Notes: a model not told the origin generated them from the letters alone. A DNA stretch of 64,000 bases from Candidatus Dependentiae bacterium (GCA_018266175.1 JAFEAY010000010.1:53942-117941); one strand, 5' to 3'. Counted from the stretch's first letter, positions 20,169-29,074 are shown. Translations and numbers: made by a program.

Positions 20169-20244
20169 GCCGAGGTAGCTCAGGTGGTAGAGCAGAAGAC
20201 TGAAAATCTTTGTGTCGCCGGTTCAACTCCGGCTCTCGGCACCA
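20169..20244 (+). tRNA. tRNA-Phe (GAA)
   Basis: 76-base cloverleaf with acceptor gccgagg/ctcggc (final pair included), anticodon stem aagac/gtctt-like with loop ctGAAaa, T arm gccgg-ttcaact-ccggc, and encoded CCA. Decodes TTC/TTT. Confidence 0.97.
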
Positions 20245-20395
20245 TAATTCTTCACTTTTTTTACTTTATTTTTTCTCAATATTATCGATATCACGCTGGC
20301 TTTTTAATTTGTCCTATCGCTTATTTTATGCTAGAGTCTAACAATTGATACAAGTTTCACGATGCACTCTATCAATAAAAATTATAGGTATCTGT

Positions 20396-21727
20396 ATGTT
20401 TGATTTTTTGTCTAAAAAGTTTTCCGGCGTTCTTGGCTGGCTCAAAGATCGTGGTCGCCTTTCTGAAGAGAATATTCAGCAGGCTTTAGATCAAGTTCGC
20501 GAAGCACTCCTTGAAGCTGACGTGCCACTTGAAATTACTACCGCCTTTCTTGAACAGATCAAAAACGATGTGCTTGGACAAAAAATTCAATCTTCCTTGA
20601 ATCCCGGTCAACATCTTATTAAAATTGTTCATGAAAAATTGCTCGATTTTTTGGGCGGGAAAAATGTCCTTGCTCAAGTAAATCTACCAATTCCATCGGT
20701 CGTTTTAGTTATGGGGCTACAAGGGTCTGGTAAAACAACAACGATTGCAAAACTTGCTCATTGGATACTCCAACAAGCTAAAATTCGTGGCAAAACACGC
20801 CGTATTTTAGTTGCCTCTGTCGACTTTTATCGACCAGCAGCGGTTGAGCAGCTCAGCATTCTTGCAAAACAAGTTGGTGTTGATTTTTATCGGGCTCAGA
20901 GCACAGACCCTGTTGCAGCAGCAGTTGAAATTGCACAGCATTTTAAAGCTCAGCACTATGAACACTTGCTTTTGGATACTGCAGGCAGACTTCATATCGA
21001 TGACCAAATGATGCAAGAGCTTGTACAAATTAATACGAAAATAGCTCCTAAATATAAATTTTTAGTCTTAGACTCAATGACGGGACAAGAATCCCTCCGT
21101 GTGGCTCAGGCCTTTGAGCAGGCGGTTGGGTTTAATTCTGCTATTTTAACTAAAATGGACAGTGATACCCGTGGCGGCGCGGCATTCGCCTTTAAATTTG
21201 CTCTTAAAAAGCCTATCTCTTTTGTTGGAGCAGGCGAAAAACCTGAAGACCTTGAAAGCTTTATTCCTGAACGTATGACCTCACGCATCCTTGGGATGGG
21301 TGATATTATGACACTTATTGAAAAAGCTCATGAAAATATCAGTCAGGATGAGCAAGAAGAAATAACCAAGAAAATGATTGATGGGAACTTTAGCCTGCAA
21401 GACTTTGCAAGCCAACTCACCCTCATTGATAAATTAGGGTCTTTACAAAAGATTGTTCGGTACCTGCCAGGTATGAACACCCTATCATCTGAAGATTTAG
21501 AGCGAGGTCAGCATGACATTAAAAGATTTAATGCTATTATTAGTTCTATGACCTCAAAAGAACGTATGTTTCCTCACCTGCTTGATGGGTCCAGGAAGAA
21601 GCGTGTAGCTTCCGGGTCTGGTACAACTGTGCAAGATATAAATCAGTTGTTACAAAGATTTGAACAAAGTAAGCAATTTGTTAAAATGTTTAAGAAACCT
21701 GGTAAATTTAAACGGTTTTTTAAGTAA
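20396..21727 (+). CDS. ffh: signal recognition particle protein Ffh
   Basis: 443 residues starting MFDFLSKKF; the upstream in-frame ATG was rejected because the family begins here. Ffh binds 4.5S RNA and signal sequences and docks with FtsY. Seen are the N helical bundle, the G domain with GLQGSGKTTT, DTAGR and TKMD, and an M domain (from about residue 300) with LGMGD and methionine-rich helices, ending in a basic tail. It opens the ffh-rpsP-khpA-trmD-rplS run. Confidence 0.97.
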   Translation: MFDFLSKKFSGVLGWLKDRGRLSEENIQQALDQVREALLEADVPLEITTAFLEQIKNDVLGQKIQSSLNPGQHLIKIVHEKLLDFLGGKNVLAQVNLPIPSVVLVMGLQGSGKTTTIAKLAHWILQQAKIRGKTRRILVASVDFYRPAAVEQLSILAKQVGVDFYRAQSTDPVAAAVEIAQHFKAQHYEHLLLDTAGRLHIDDQMMQELVQINTKIAPKYKFLVLDSMTGQESLRVAQAFEQAVGFNSAILTKMDSDTRGGAAFAFKFALKKPISFVGAGEKPEDLESFIPERMTSRILGMGDIMTLIEKAHENISQDEQEEITKKMIDGNFSLQDFASQLTLIDKLGSLQKIVRYLPGMNTLSSEDLERGQHDIKRFNAIISSMTSKERMFPHLLDGSRKKRVASGSGTTVQDINQLLQRFEQSKQFVKMFKKPGKFKRFFK

Positions 21728-21816
21728 ACGTAGTTTTAAGACGAACAGACTTACTCTGAAAATCGAATTAATCGCGATTGACGCAGTTTTTTGTAGTTTT
21801 TGAAAGGATATTCTCA

Positions 21817-22050
21817 ATGGCAGTTAAGATTCGTCTAAGTCGTATTGGTAAAACAAACCGCCCCTACTGGCGTATTGTTGCAGTTGATGCACGTCGCAAA
21901 CGGGATGGTGCGTTCCTTGAAAATCTAGGAACCTATGACCCTATTAAGCATGAGCTTGTACAATTTCACACTGACAAGCTCGAAGCATGGGTTGCCCAGG
22001 GTGCTGTTTGCACACCAGCAGTTCTTAAGCTTATTAAACGCAGCACATAA
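21817..22050 (+). CDS. rpsP: ribosomal protein bS16
   Basis: 77 residues from MAVKIRLSRIG, the standard start, preceded by AAAGGA. It carries the family hallmarks KTNRPYWRIVAVD and LGTYDP. bS16 binds 16S rRNA early in 30S assembly. It lies between ffh and khpA as in many bacteria. Confidence 0.97.
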   Translation: MAVKIRLSRIGKTNRPYWRIVAVDARRKRDGAFLENLGTYDPIKHELVQFHTDKLEAWVAQGAVCTPAVLKLIKRST

Positions 22051-22137
22051 GCTGTAAGAGATACTTTATTTCTCATTTTTCGATTCAACGTTTATGCACA
22101 AAAATTGACGAGATGATTATTGCTTGGGAGAGTAAGC

Positions 22138-22371
22138 ATGCTAAAAGAATTAGTTGAACATATTGTAAAGAAGCTTGTTGATAAGCCGGAAAACGTAGCT
22201 GTTTCAGAAATTAGTGGCGAACAGGCAACTATTATTGAACTGCGCGTTGCCCCAGAAGATCTTGGAAAAGTAATTGGAAAAGAAGGCAGAACAGCTCGAT
22301 CAATTCGTACACTTGTTCATGCAGCTGCGTCTAAAGAACACAAACGCGTTGTACTTGAAATTTTAGAATAG
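22138..22371 (+). CDS. khpA: KH-domain RNA-binding protein KhpA
   Basis: 77 residues from the ATG preceded by GGGAG. A single KH domain with the GKEG loop ([13 protein letters not shown]) that grips RNA. KhpA usually partners KhpB (encoded at 16762-17508) as a small-RNA/mRNA binding pair. Position after rpsP is the standard one. Confidence 0.93.
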   Translation: MLKELVEHIVKKLVDKPENVAVSEISGEQATIIELRVAPEDLGKVIGKEGRTARSIRTLVHAAASKEHKRVVLEILE

Positions 22372-22398
22372 TCTTTCTCAGTAAAATGAGTGGTCTGG

Positions 22399-22424
22399 AG
22401 GCTGGCTTTACCGCCAGCCTTTTT
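22399..22424 (+). terminator. terminator between khpA and trmD
   Basis: Perfect 8-base stem aggctggc/gccagcct with loop tttacc, followed by TTTT. It may end or attenuate the khpA transcript just 26 bases before the trmD start, in the place where rimM usually lies. Confidence 0.75.
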
Positions 22425-22449
22425 GCACTTTAACCCAAATAGCTTTGCC

Positions 22450-23850
22450 ATGAAAATTTCGATTATTTCTGTCTTTCCCGAATTTCACCAATCAATCAAT
22501 GCACTCAGTATTATTGGTAAGGCCGTACAACAAGGGCTTGTTTCATTTGATTTCATTAGATTTTCAGATCTATGCGAGCCAAAAGAACGGATTGATGAGC
22601 CAACTTGTGGGCCTGGAGCTGGAATGATCTTGAAGCCTGTGGTTGTTCAAAAAGCAATTGAACTTGCTGAGCAACGATGGGGACAAGGCTTTAAAGTTTT
22701 CTTCTCACCTCATGGCACTGTTTTGACACAGCCAATTTTGCGACAATATGCTGCGCAGTTTTTTGCACAATCTAATCAGCCCGCTCTCTCTGGGTATCCC
22801 GTCGAAGCTTTAGCGAAGACGGATGTATCGAAGGGTATGAGCGTAAATCACCTTATCTTGGTCTGTGGCCGCTACGAGGGAATCGATGAACGTGTTGAGC
22901 GACACTACGCCGATGCGCTCATCTCAATTGGTGATTATGTTTTGATGGGTGGCGACTTGCCTGCTCAAGTATTTCTTGAAGGACTTTTAAGGCTGTTACC
23001 TGGTGTTATTGGCAACCAAGAATCGGTTGAACAAGAATCGTTTGAAAGCGCATTTCTTGATCACCCACACTACGGATTACCGGCGGAATGGAATGGCATG
23101 AAAATTCCTGATGTCCTACGATCAGGGAATCATGCAGCAATCGACGCGTGGCGAAAAGATGCTGCGGCCAAGCGAACGGTACACAATCGCTTTGATTGGT
23201 TTGTGCGTGCCCAACCAAACCCTCCAAGCATTGCGCTTGCCAAAAAATTCATTCCTGTGCACTATGTTGCAGTAATGCATACCCAGGTAATCATTAAAGG
23301 TGGAACTGTTGGACAAACTTCAATTCCTTCAATTGATATCCATGACATCGCACGCGCTTGTGCATCGTACGGCATTAAAAACTTCTTCATCGTCAGTCCA
23401 TTACTTGATCAACAAAAAATTGTTGCCACATTTATGGAATTTTGGCTTTCTGCTGACGGTGCAAAATACAATGAAAACAGGCATCAGGCTATTTCAAGTA
23501 TAAGACCCGTTTTGTCGTACCAGGAAATGATTGATCTGATTGTCCGAGAAGAAGGGCAAGAACCACTGATTGTGTGCACATCGGCTCGAAATGTTGAACA
23601 CAAACAACACATCGATTATTTCAGCCAGAAAATTGTCTGGTCACAAGAAAAACCTGTTCTTTTCTTGTTTGGAACAGGACAAGGACTCAGTGATGAACTT
23701 GTTCAAAAAAGTGATTTTGTACTTGCTCCAATTGAAGGGCTAACCGATTACAACCACTTATCGGTACGATCCGCAGTATCCATAATCCTTGACCGGTGGC
23801 TTGGACTTTCGCCCCGTCTTGGTTCAAGCAAGAAAGCCCCTGTAAGTTAA
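22450..23850 (+). CDS. trmD: tRNA (guanine37-N1)-methyltransferase TrmD fused to a second SPOUT-type methyltransferase domain
   Basis: 466 residues, about twice the usual TrmD length. Residues 1-235 are TrmD: MKISIISVFPEF start, the deep-knot motif LVCGRYEGIDERV and SIGDYVLMGGD, and the GVIGNQESVEQESF loop; it methylates N1 of G37 in tRNA. The C-terminal ~200 residues match the SAM-dependent RNA methyltransferase family PF09936 (IDIHDIARACASYGI, FGTGQGLSDEL, DYNHLSVRSAV), which in other bacteria is often a separate gene next to trmD. No Shine-Dalgarno sequence precedes the ATG. Confidence 0.95.
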   Translation: MKISIISVFPEFHQSINALSIIGKAVQQGLVSFDFIRFSDLCEPKERIDEPTCGPGAGMILKPVVVQKAIELAEQRWGQGFKVFFSPHGTVLTQPILRQYAAQFFAQSNQPALSGYPVEALAKTDVSKGMSVNHLILVCGRYEGIDERVERHYADALISIGDYVLMGGDLPAQVFLEGLLRLLPGVIGNQESVEQESFESAFLDHPHYGLPAEWNGMKIPDVLRSGNHAAIDAWRKDAAAKRTVHNRFDWFVRAQPNPPSIALAKKFIPVHYVAVMHTQVIIKGGTVGQTSIPSIDIHDIARACASYGIKNFFIVSPLLDQQKIVATFMEFWLSADGAKYNENRHQAISSIRPVLSYQEMIDLIVREEGQEPLIVCTSARNVEHKQHIDYFSQKIVWSQEKPVLFLFGTGQGLSDELVQKSDFVLAPIEGLTDYNHLSVRSAVSIILDRWLGLSPRLGSSKKAPVS

Positions 23851-23949
23851 CGGAATTTGGTGTTGATCAAAGAGAAAAAAGCTTATATACTTGGATAAAC
23901 ACGATTTTTCAGAAAATCATATGACCTTTGGTAAAATTTTGAGGACGCA

Positions 23950-24342
23950 ATGAAAGCAAATTGTTTAACACGCGAAACTATTTTGGATCTTGGAACTGAA
24001 CGAAAACTTCCTAGTTTTCGTGTTGGCGATACCGTTGAAGTATCTCAGTTAGTCTCTGAAGGAGACAAAGAACGTATTCAGCTTTTTGAAGGCGATGTTA
24101 TTTGTATGCACAAAAACGGCATCTCATCAACATTCACTGTTCGCCGCATGGGCGCAAACGGCATCGGAGTTGAACGTATTTTCCCTTTCTATTCTATAAA
24201 AATCAGTGCGCTTCGCGTTGTAAAACGTGGTGATGTTCGTCGAGCAAAACTCAGCTATCTTCGTGATCGCCTTGGTAAAGCAGCTCGTATCGATGAAAAA
24301 ATTCTCACCAAAGAGCAAAAAGCTGCTCTTGATAGAGAGTAA
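23950..24342 (+). CDS. rplS: ribosomal protein bL19
   Basis: 130 residues, preceded by GAGGA. Family hallmarks include FRVGDTVEV, RIQLFEGDVI and the KVRRAKLSYLR-type segment (here VRRAKLSYLRDR). bL19 sits at the 30S-50S interface. It follows trmD as usual. Confidence 0.97.
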   Translation: MKANCLTRETILDLGTERKLPSFRVGDTVEVSQLVSEGDKERIQLFEGDVICMHKNGISSTFTVRRMGANGIGVERIFPFYSIKISALRVVKRGDVRRAKLSYLRDRLGKAARIDEKILTKEQKAALDRE

Positions 24343-24352
24343 TTCACTCGCT

Positions 24353-24934
24353 ATGTTTCGACGTATCGAAAAAATTATTTGTACCATAGTTACTTTAGTA
24401 GCTATGGTACTTTTAGTTTCGTGTGGAAAGAAAAGATCTTATCACCAAGGAGATCTTGATATCGCCAGCACAAGCAAGGCTTCTTCAGACCCTCAAAATG
24501 TCCCGGTGCTCAATCATCCTCGTTCTTTTGATGATTTAGATAGTGACACCCCAGAGTTTGATTCGATCAAGCGCTTTTCTTATGAAGCATTCACTAAAAA
24601 AATAGTCCCACTCACAGCAACGCTTGATTTCCCAATCCCTGTAAATTTCACACTCCAGGCCTCTCCTGTTAAAAAATCTGAAACAAAAGGGGCTTGCTTA
24701 ATTTACGAGGGGGATCTTTCACAAAAAAAAATTGTTTCTTTTTATCTTCACGAAATGCGCAAGGCCGGTTGGTCTGTTAAAAATTTATCGACTAGTCGAG
24801 AAGGCCTTTTGGTTTGCTCCCGCAAAGCTACACAGGTTGTTGTTTCATTGCGCAAAGCTCGAACAATCAGCAGTAACAATCATGTCGAGCCCAAGAAAAC
24901 GCAGCTGTTATTATTTTTCACCAAAGAATCTTGA
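24353..24934 (+). CDS. lipoprotein
   Basis: 193 residues from the ATG ten bases after rplS. The N-terminal hydrophobic segment ends in a lipobox, LVSC, so Cys is probably lipidated and the protein membrane-anchored on the periplasmic side. The C-terminal domain has the SFYLHEMRKAGW pattern seen in small bacterial lipoproteins of unknown function. It appears to be the tail of the ffh-rplS transcription unit. Confidence 0.82.
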   Translation: MFRRIEKIICTIVTLVAMVLLVSCGKKRSYHQGDLDIASTSKASSDPQNVPVLNHPRSFDDLDSDTPEFDSIKRFSYEAFTKKIVPLTATLDFPIPVNFTLQASPVKKSETKGACLIYEGDLSQKKIVSFYLHEMRKAGWSVKNLSTSREGLLVCSRKATQVVVSLRKARTISSNNHVEPKKTQLLLFFTKES

Positions 24935-24945
24935 TTGGAGTATTT

Positions 24946-25101
24946 GTGATCTGGTTTATTACACGTACCATTCTTTTTTTTATACTTGTCTTAATCTCAT
25001 GCCCAATAATTTTTTTCTCACTCGTTTACGGACTGGGCAGATTTTTTAATCTCACAATTGATCCATCATCGCTTGCTGCTGGCTACTTACGTCGCAGGTA
25101 A
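24946..25101 (+). CDS. small single-span membrane protein (GTG start)
   Basis: 51 residues starting with GTG, preceded by GGAG five bases away and 11 bases after the lipoprotein gene. One hydrophobic span (ILFFILVLISCPIIFFSLVYG) is followed by a short polar tail ending in RRR. No family recognised. The ribosome-binding site, tight spacing and composition argue for a real gene. Confidence 0.6.
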   Translation: MIWFITRTILFFILVLISCPIIFFSLVYGLGRFFNLTIDPSSLAAGYLRRR

Positions 25102-25104
25102 TTG

Positions 25105-25160
25105 ACTAAACGCTCACAGACTTAACACATAGTCATACTAAACGCTAAATGACTTAACAC
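25105..25160 (+). repeat. two-copy imperfect tandem repeat
   Basis: actaaacgct, four variable bases, gacttaacac occurs twice with a 32-base period (25105-25128 and 25137-25160). Downstream of the small membrane gene; no function evident. Confidence 0.55.
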
Positions 25161-25199
25161 TTGGTAAAGATTATAAGCCAAAATTTTGACTGCAAATCC

Positions 25200-25261
25200 G
25201 ATTTTCAACCAAATCATGGTTGTTTTACAAACCAGTTTTAACCATAACTTGGTTGAAAATC
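25200..25261. other. long interrupted hairpin
   Basis: Arms gattttcaaccaa (25200-25212) and ttggttgaaaatc (25249-25261) pair perfectly. After a 3-base bulge on each side, atggtt (25216-25221) pairs with aaccat (25240-25245), leaving an 18-base loop. It could be a structured RNA or a rho-dependent stop. The rest of 25102-25516 shows no gene. Confidence 0.65.
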
Positions 25262-25516
25262 AAACATACTCAGTTTTCTCTACCCAACCCCAAAGATTGT
25301 CTTTAATGCACTTTTACGCTATTCTAGCAATGTAAAGTTATATTTTAGTCCCATTAACCGAACCCGGGGACCCTATGAAAGCTTCATTTATCTCTTAAGT
25401 TACTGACACCATGGATAAAGCCCATGGACGCTCCAGTACTTTCCTCATTACTTCACTCAAACGCCCGTACCGTTGGGCACATTATTTTTTTAACTTTTTG
25501 AAAAAAAGGTACACAC

Positions 25517-26113
25517 ATGTTTTATGCTTATCGCATAATGCTTTTGTCATGCTTTTGTATCGGCATGATAACAATTAATACCTGTATCAATAAAAAGACT
25601 GAACTCAATCTTGAAAGAATAAAAACCGTGAATAATCATGAATCACGTCAAAAATCTGAAGCCCCAAACAGCCTCTTGATCGCACACGATAAATTAGGTG
25701 ATCAAGTTATTTTAGAATGGAAGCAAACAAACCTGCTCGCACCTGATTTTGCACAAGCCATGAGCAGCGTATGGGAGCCTATTTCGCGCCAAGCGTACAC
25801 ACCGGTTGAAATGCAATTTCTAAAAGCGTTTCCCAATGTGGTAACAAGTGAGCCTTACTTTAAACCATTTGAAGCGCTCTTTAAAGATGGCATAGAAAAA
25901 GTCGATTGGAACGCTGCTGAGCTCATCATGGAAACGATCTTGAAATCGCATTTCATTTTTGATACTTCACTTTTGAGCGAAGAGATGAAAAAAAAGTTTG
26001 CACAAGACAGCTGCTTTATAGACAAATCTCGTACTGTAAATCGAGAAATGTTGATTTGCAGTACCATCTGGGCTCGTCGCTCTACTGCAGCAAGAAGCCG
26101 CAACAATAAGTAA
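25517..26113 (+). CDS. secreted hypothetical protein
   Basis: 198 residues with an N-terminal hydrophobic segment (about residues 4-23) ending near a cysteine (NTC), so either a signal peptide or an atypical lipoprotein. AAAGG lies upstream of the ATG. The mature part is helical, with no recognisable family. It stands alone after a long intergenic region and before a WD40-type gene. Confidence 0.7.
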   Translation: MFYAYRIMLLSCFCIGMITINTCINKKTELNLERIKTVNNHESRQKSEAPNSLLIAHDKLGDQVILEWKQTNLLAPDFAQAMSSVWEPISRQAYTPVEMQFLKAFPNVVTSEPYFKPFEALFKDGIEKVDWNAAELIMETILKSHFIFDTSLLSEEMKKKFAQDSCFIDKSRTVNREMLICSTIWARRSTAARSRNNK

Positions 26114-26192
26114 ACGCTCTTGATTTCACCCCTATCTTTAGTAATATCTGTTCAAGAGTAGATTTTAGAAAAAAGAGGGAGAAGAAAATTCT

Positions 26193-27157
26193 ATGAAACT
26201 ATTTCAATTTATTACATTTACAGCACTCTGCATCACCACCTTATCACTGCATGCACAATATCCTGAATTCAATATTGGGGAGGGCATTAATGAATGCGTA
26301 CTTTCCCCTGATGGCAAATTTTTGGTAAATACAAATCAAGATGACCGAGCTACGAAGCTTTGGAATGCTCACACTGGTCAACTTTTGAACACATTTAAAA
26401 CCCGGGGACAATTATTTTTTTCATCTGATAGCACGACGCTCTGCGCGCTGAAGAGGAATAAAATTCAACGCTACCACATTTCAGAATCTGAAATTATTCC
26501 TCAAGAGCCCATCGCTCTTACTGACCATGGTTTTTTGACTTATCCAAAAGGATCTTTCGTCTGTAAAAACATCGATTCTGAACCTATTTTTACATGTCTG
26601 AAAACATCTGATAATGCATGTCGTTTTAGCTGGGGCCTTTTTCTTTCAACACTTTTACCAGATGGCTCAACAAAAACAGTGGAATTTAAGCGAGAGAACA
26701 TCCGTTTTTACATCCATTCCACACAGGCCAATACAATGACACCTGATGGAAAAAAAATAGCGATTGCGTGTGAAAAATGCTCATATGGCGTCCCATACAT
26801 TCATGTTGTTGATGTAGAAACTCAACAACTACTCATAATTATAAATTGAGCGAAGATATAAGCTTAATTAATTTTTCCCCAGATCAAACCAAGCTCGTGA
26901 TAGCAGCAGAATACAATTCACCAGGTTGTCATGAATACTGGTTTATCGTAATCGATTTGATCACCAATCAATCATCTTGGTTCAAGCAGGAAAAAAGAAT
27001 TAAATACGCAGCATTTGCTGACAATTCAACCATACTTTTTATTCTTCAAGACGGAGCCGTTTCATTTCAAGAATTAACTGCTGAAAACTTGGAAAATAAT
27101 CGTGTAACAAATATAAGAAAATTCAACGTGATAGAAAAAGCAGACGATTGTGATTAA
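26193..27157 (+). pseudogene. secreted WD40-type beta-propeller protein, split by a frameshift
   Basis: Two consecutive frames form one protein. The first (26193-26849) has a signal peptide and WD40-like blades (ECVLSPDGKFLVNT, ATKLWNAHTGQLL) and stops at TGA 26847-26849. The second frame (to 27157) continues the propeller, with ISLINFSPDQTKLVIA right where the next blade should start. The join fits loss of one base near 26832. A TTG at 26846 could restart translation, so a two-part product is possible. I call it a broken gene. Confidence 0.7.
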
Positions 27158-27204
27158 ATCAACTGCTAAGACTATCCATAAGACTGGCAGAAACTATCTT
27201 TAAT

Positions 27205-27669
27205 TTACCTAATCCTTTTATAAACAAAAAATTCAAATTCTGGATAATCGGTGTGCTCAGCGACTTCCCAATCGGACCAATTGACCGCTGGAAAAAATAC
27301 ATCGCCTTCATAATTGTGCTTGATGTAACTCAAGTATAAATAATCGGCGATAGGTAAGAATTGCGCATAGGTGTACGCACCGCCGATAATAAAAATATCT
27401 TTGGTATCCGCTTGTGCAATCCGCAATGCATCATCAACTGAGTGGCACACATCCACATTTTCAATTTTCAGACCAGGTTGACCCAAAACAATATTGTGCC
27501 GGTTAGGCAGAGGCCTGCCAATTGATTCGAAGGTACGGCTTCCCATGATGATTGGGTGCCCTTGCGTTAATTTTCTAAAATTTTTTAGTTCATCGGGAAT
27601 ATTCCAGGGCAACGCATTCCCCTTACCAATCACTCCCTGCTTGGTCATTGCCGCAATAATCTTAATCAT
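27205..27669 (-). CDS. folA: dihydrofolate reductase
   Basis: 154 residues. It reduces dihydrofolate to tetrahydrofolate with NADPH. Seen are IAAMTKQGVIGKGNALPWNIPDEL (split: active-site Asp in PDEL), the GSRTFESIGRPLP motif and IFIIGGAYTYAQF. The start overlaps the end of thyA by four bases, the usual thyA-folA coupling: ThyA produces the dihydrofolate that FolA recycles. Confidence 0.96.
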   Translation of the reverse strand: MIKIIAAMTKQGVIGKGNALPWNIPDELKNFRKLTQGHPIIMGSRTFESIGRPLPNRHNIVLGQPGLKIENVDVCHSVDDALRIAQADTKDIFIIGGAYTYAQFLPIADYLYLSYIKHNYEGDVFFPAVNWSDWEVAEHTDYPEFEFFVYKRIR

Positions 27670-28538
27670 ACCGCAATCTCAAATTTAATAGTTGGATGAC
27701 TTACGTAGTTTATGACTTGTGAATTTTGATACGACCAATCAAAAATAGAAGAAAATGGTTCAGTAATAATTTGAGGAAGCGGATAAAGTAATGGATTGCG
27801 TTCAAGCTGCAGGCGTGCACCATCGATATGATTGACATAAATATGCACATCAGCCAAAAAGCCAATCAATTTACCTTCTTTCAAGCCCACTTCTTTTGCA
27901 AGCAGGTGAAGGAGCAAGGCGTAGCTTGCAATATTAAATGGCAAGCCAAGCATGACATCAACGGAGCGCTGGTTCCATAATAAATTGAGATAACCATTGC
28001 TAACCGTTACCTGAAAAGCATAATGGCATGGAGGCAACGCCATCTCAGATAAGTCCATTGGATTCCACGCTGAAACAATCATTCGACGATCAAGCGGATT
28101 AGTTTTGAGCGTCTGCACAAGTGCTTTCAGCTGATCACAACCTTGATTGGTGTAATCGGCATCAAAAGAACTATACTGGGCCCCAAAGTGCCGCCACTGA
28201 AAACCATAGATTGCGCCCAAATCTTGCTCTTCAAGCATCTGTTTTTTAGCCTGTTCGCTGTGGCCATAAGGTGCTTTTTTGGGATACGCCCACTCATCCC
28301 AAATATGATTATTCTGCTCTTGTAACCATCTTTTGTTCGTAATCCCTTTAATAAAAAATTCAAGCTCAGAAGCAACAAGCCTGAAGGGGACTTTTTTGGT
28401 CGTCAAAAGCGGAAAACCATCGGCCATGTCATGTTCAAACATCCGCCCAACCACGGCAATCGCATCGGTTGCCGTTCTGTTTTTTTTGAGTACGCCATGC
28501 TCAAGAATGTGGCGTACAATATCCAAATATGCTTTCAT
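27666..28538 (-). CDS. thyA: thymidylate synthase
   Basis: 290 residues. It converts dUMP to dTMP with methylene-tetrahydrofolate. The catalytic Cys lies in LPPCHYAFQ; also seen are DRRMIVSAWNP, the substrate-binding QRSVDVMLGLPFNIASYA and the H-x-Y motif DVHIYVNH. Translationally coupled to folA. Confidence 0.97.
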   Translation of the reverse strand: MKAYLDIVRHILEHGVLKKNRTATDAIAVVGRMFEHDMADGFPLLTTKKVPFRLVASELEFFIKGITNKRWLQEQNNHIWDEWAYPKKAPYGHSEQAKKQMLEEQDLGAIYGFQWRHFGAQYSSFDADYTNQGCDQLKALVQTLKTNPLDRRMIVSAWNPMDLSEMALPPCHYAFQVTVSNGYLNLLWNQRSVDVMLGLPFNIASYALLLHLLAKEVGLKEGKLIGFLADVHIYVNHIDGARLQLERNPLLYPLPQIITEPFSSIFDWSYQNSQVINYVSHPTIKFEIAV

Positions 28539-28652
28539 GGGTTAATTTCTTTCAAGCAACAAATAAAGATAATTTTTCCCAAATAATATCAAGATTGGCT
28601 CAACAGTACCATAAAAAATAAACATCCCAAAAGTATGGGGTACCAATCCTCA

Positions 28653-28880
28653 TTAATGATGCTTTTTATTTTTAAAATATCGCTTCACCCAGAGCCAACT
28701 CTTCTTCCCCCAACGTACAGCAGGTTTGCACCCCAATAACCCAAGACCTATAACAATCAAAGCAACTCCGGGAATGATGGGAAAAAAGAGCCCGAATATC
28801 CCTGTAATTAGACAAATTAAACCCAAAAGTTTGTATAAAAAACTTTCTAAAATCATTCCGAAAGAATGAAAAAATGCCAC
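28653..28880 (-). CDS. small two-span membrane protein (GTG start)
   Basis: 75 residues. I chose the GTG at 28880 because a strong AGGAGGG lies six bases upstream; the longer frame would run through the tRNA-Gln gene and is excluded. Two hydrophobic segments are joined by a PIIPG turn, then a basic Trp/Lys-rich tail. This resembles small PGPGW/DUF454-type inner-membrane proteins of unknown function; the family match is tentative. Confidence 0.7.
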   Translation of the reverse strand: MAFFHSFGMILESFLYKLLGLICLITGIFGLFFPIIPGVALIVIGLGLLGCKPAVRWGKKSWLWVKRYFKNKKHH

Positions 28881-28909
28881 AATAAACCCTCCTGTACGTT
28901 CTTTTGATC

Positions 28910-28937
28910 TTGCAAAAAATATGGTTTTTGCTATAAA
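28910..28937 (+). promoter_or_regulatory. candidate promoter of tRNA-Gln
   Basis: -35 TTGCAA (28910-28915), 16-base spacer, -10 TATAAA (28932-28937), 26 bases before the tRNA. Confidence 0.5.
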
Positions 28938-28963
28938 TAACGGTATCAAATTAATGCATGTAA

Positions 28964-29037
28964 TGGGAAGTCGTCTAGCGGCAGGACCCTGGATTCTGGA
29001 TCCAGTTACATAGGTTCGAATCCTATCTTCCCAGCCA
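28964..29037 (+). tRNA. tRNA-Gln (CTG)
   Basis: 74 bases with acceptor tgggaag/cttccca (the U1-A72 pair typical of tRNA-Gln), anticodon stem ctgga/tccag with loop ttCTGga, T arm atagg-ttcgaat-cctat, discriminator G and encoded CCA. Reads CAG. Confidence 0.95.
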
Positions 29038-29064
29038 TCCGCCGTCGCCCTTTGGGCTATGGCG
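29035..29064 (+). repeat. repeat A hairpin fused to tRNA-Gln 3' end
   Basis: Starts at the tRNA CCA and continues as a hairpin with a gccc-ttt-gggc tip. 27 of 30 bases match the minus-strand sequence following tRNA-Gly (17951 back to 17922), with a compensating pair at the tip. Confidence 0.75.
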
Positions 29065-29074
29065 CGATGTCTCG

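Noticed and set aside
24227-24352. Longer N-terminal extension of the lipoprotein, overlapping rplS
   Set aside because: It would overlap the end of rplS in another frame and bury the signal peptide/lipobox; the ATG at 24353 gives a proper lipoprotein start.
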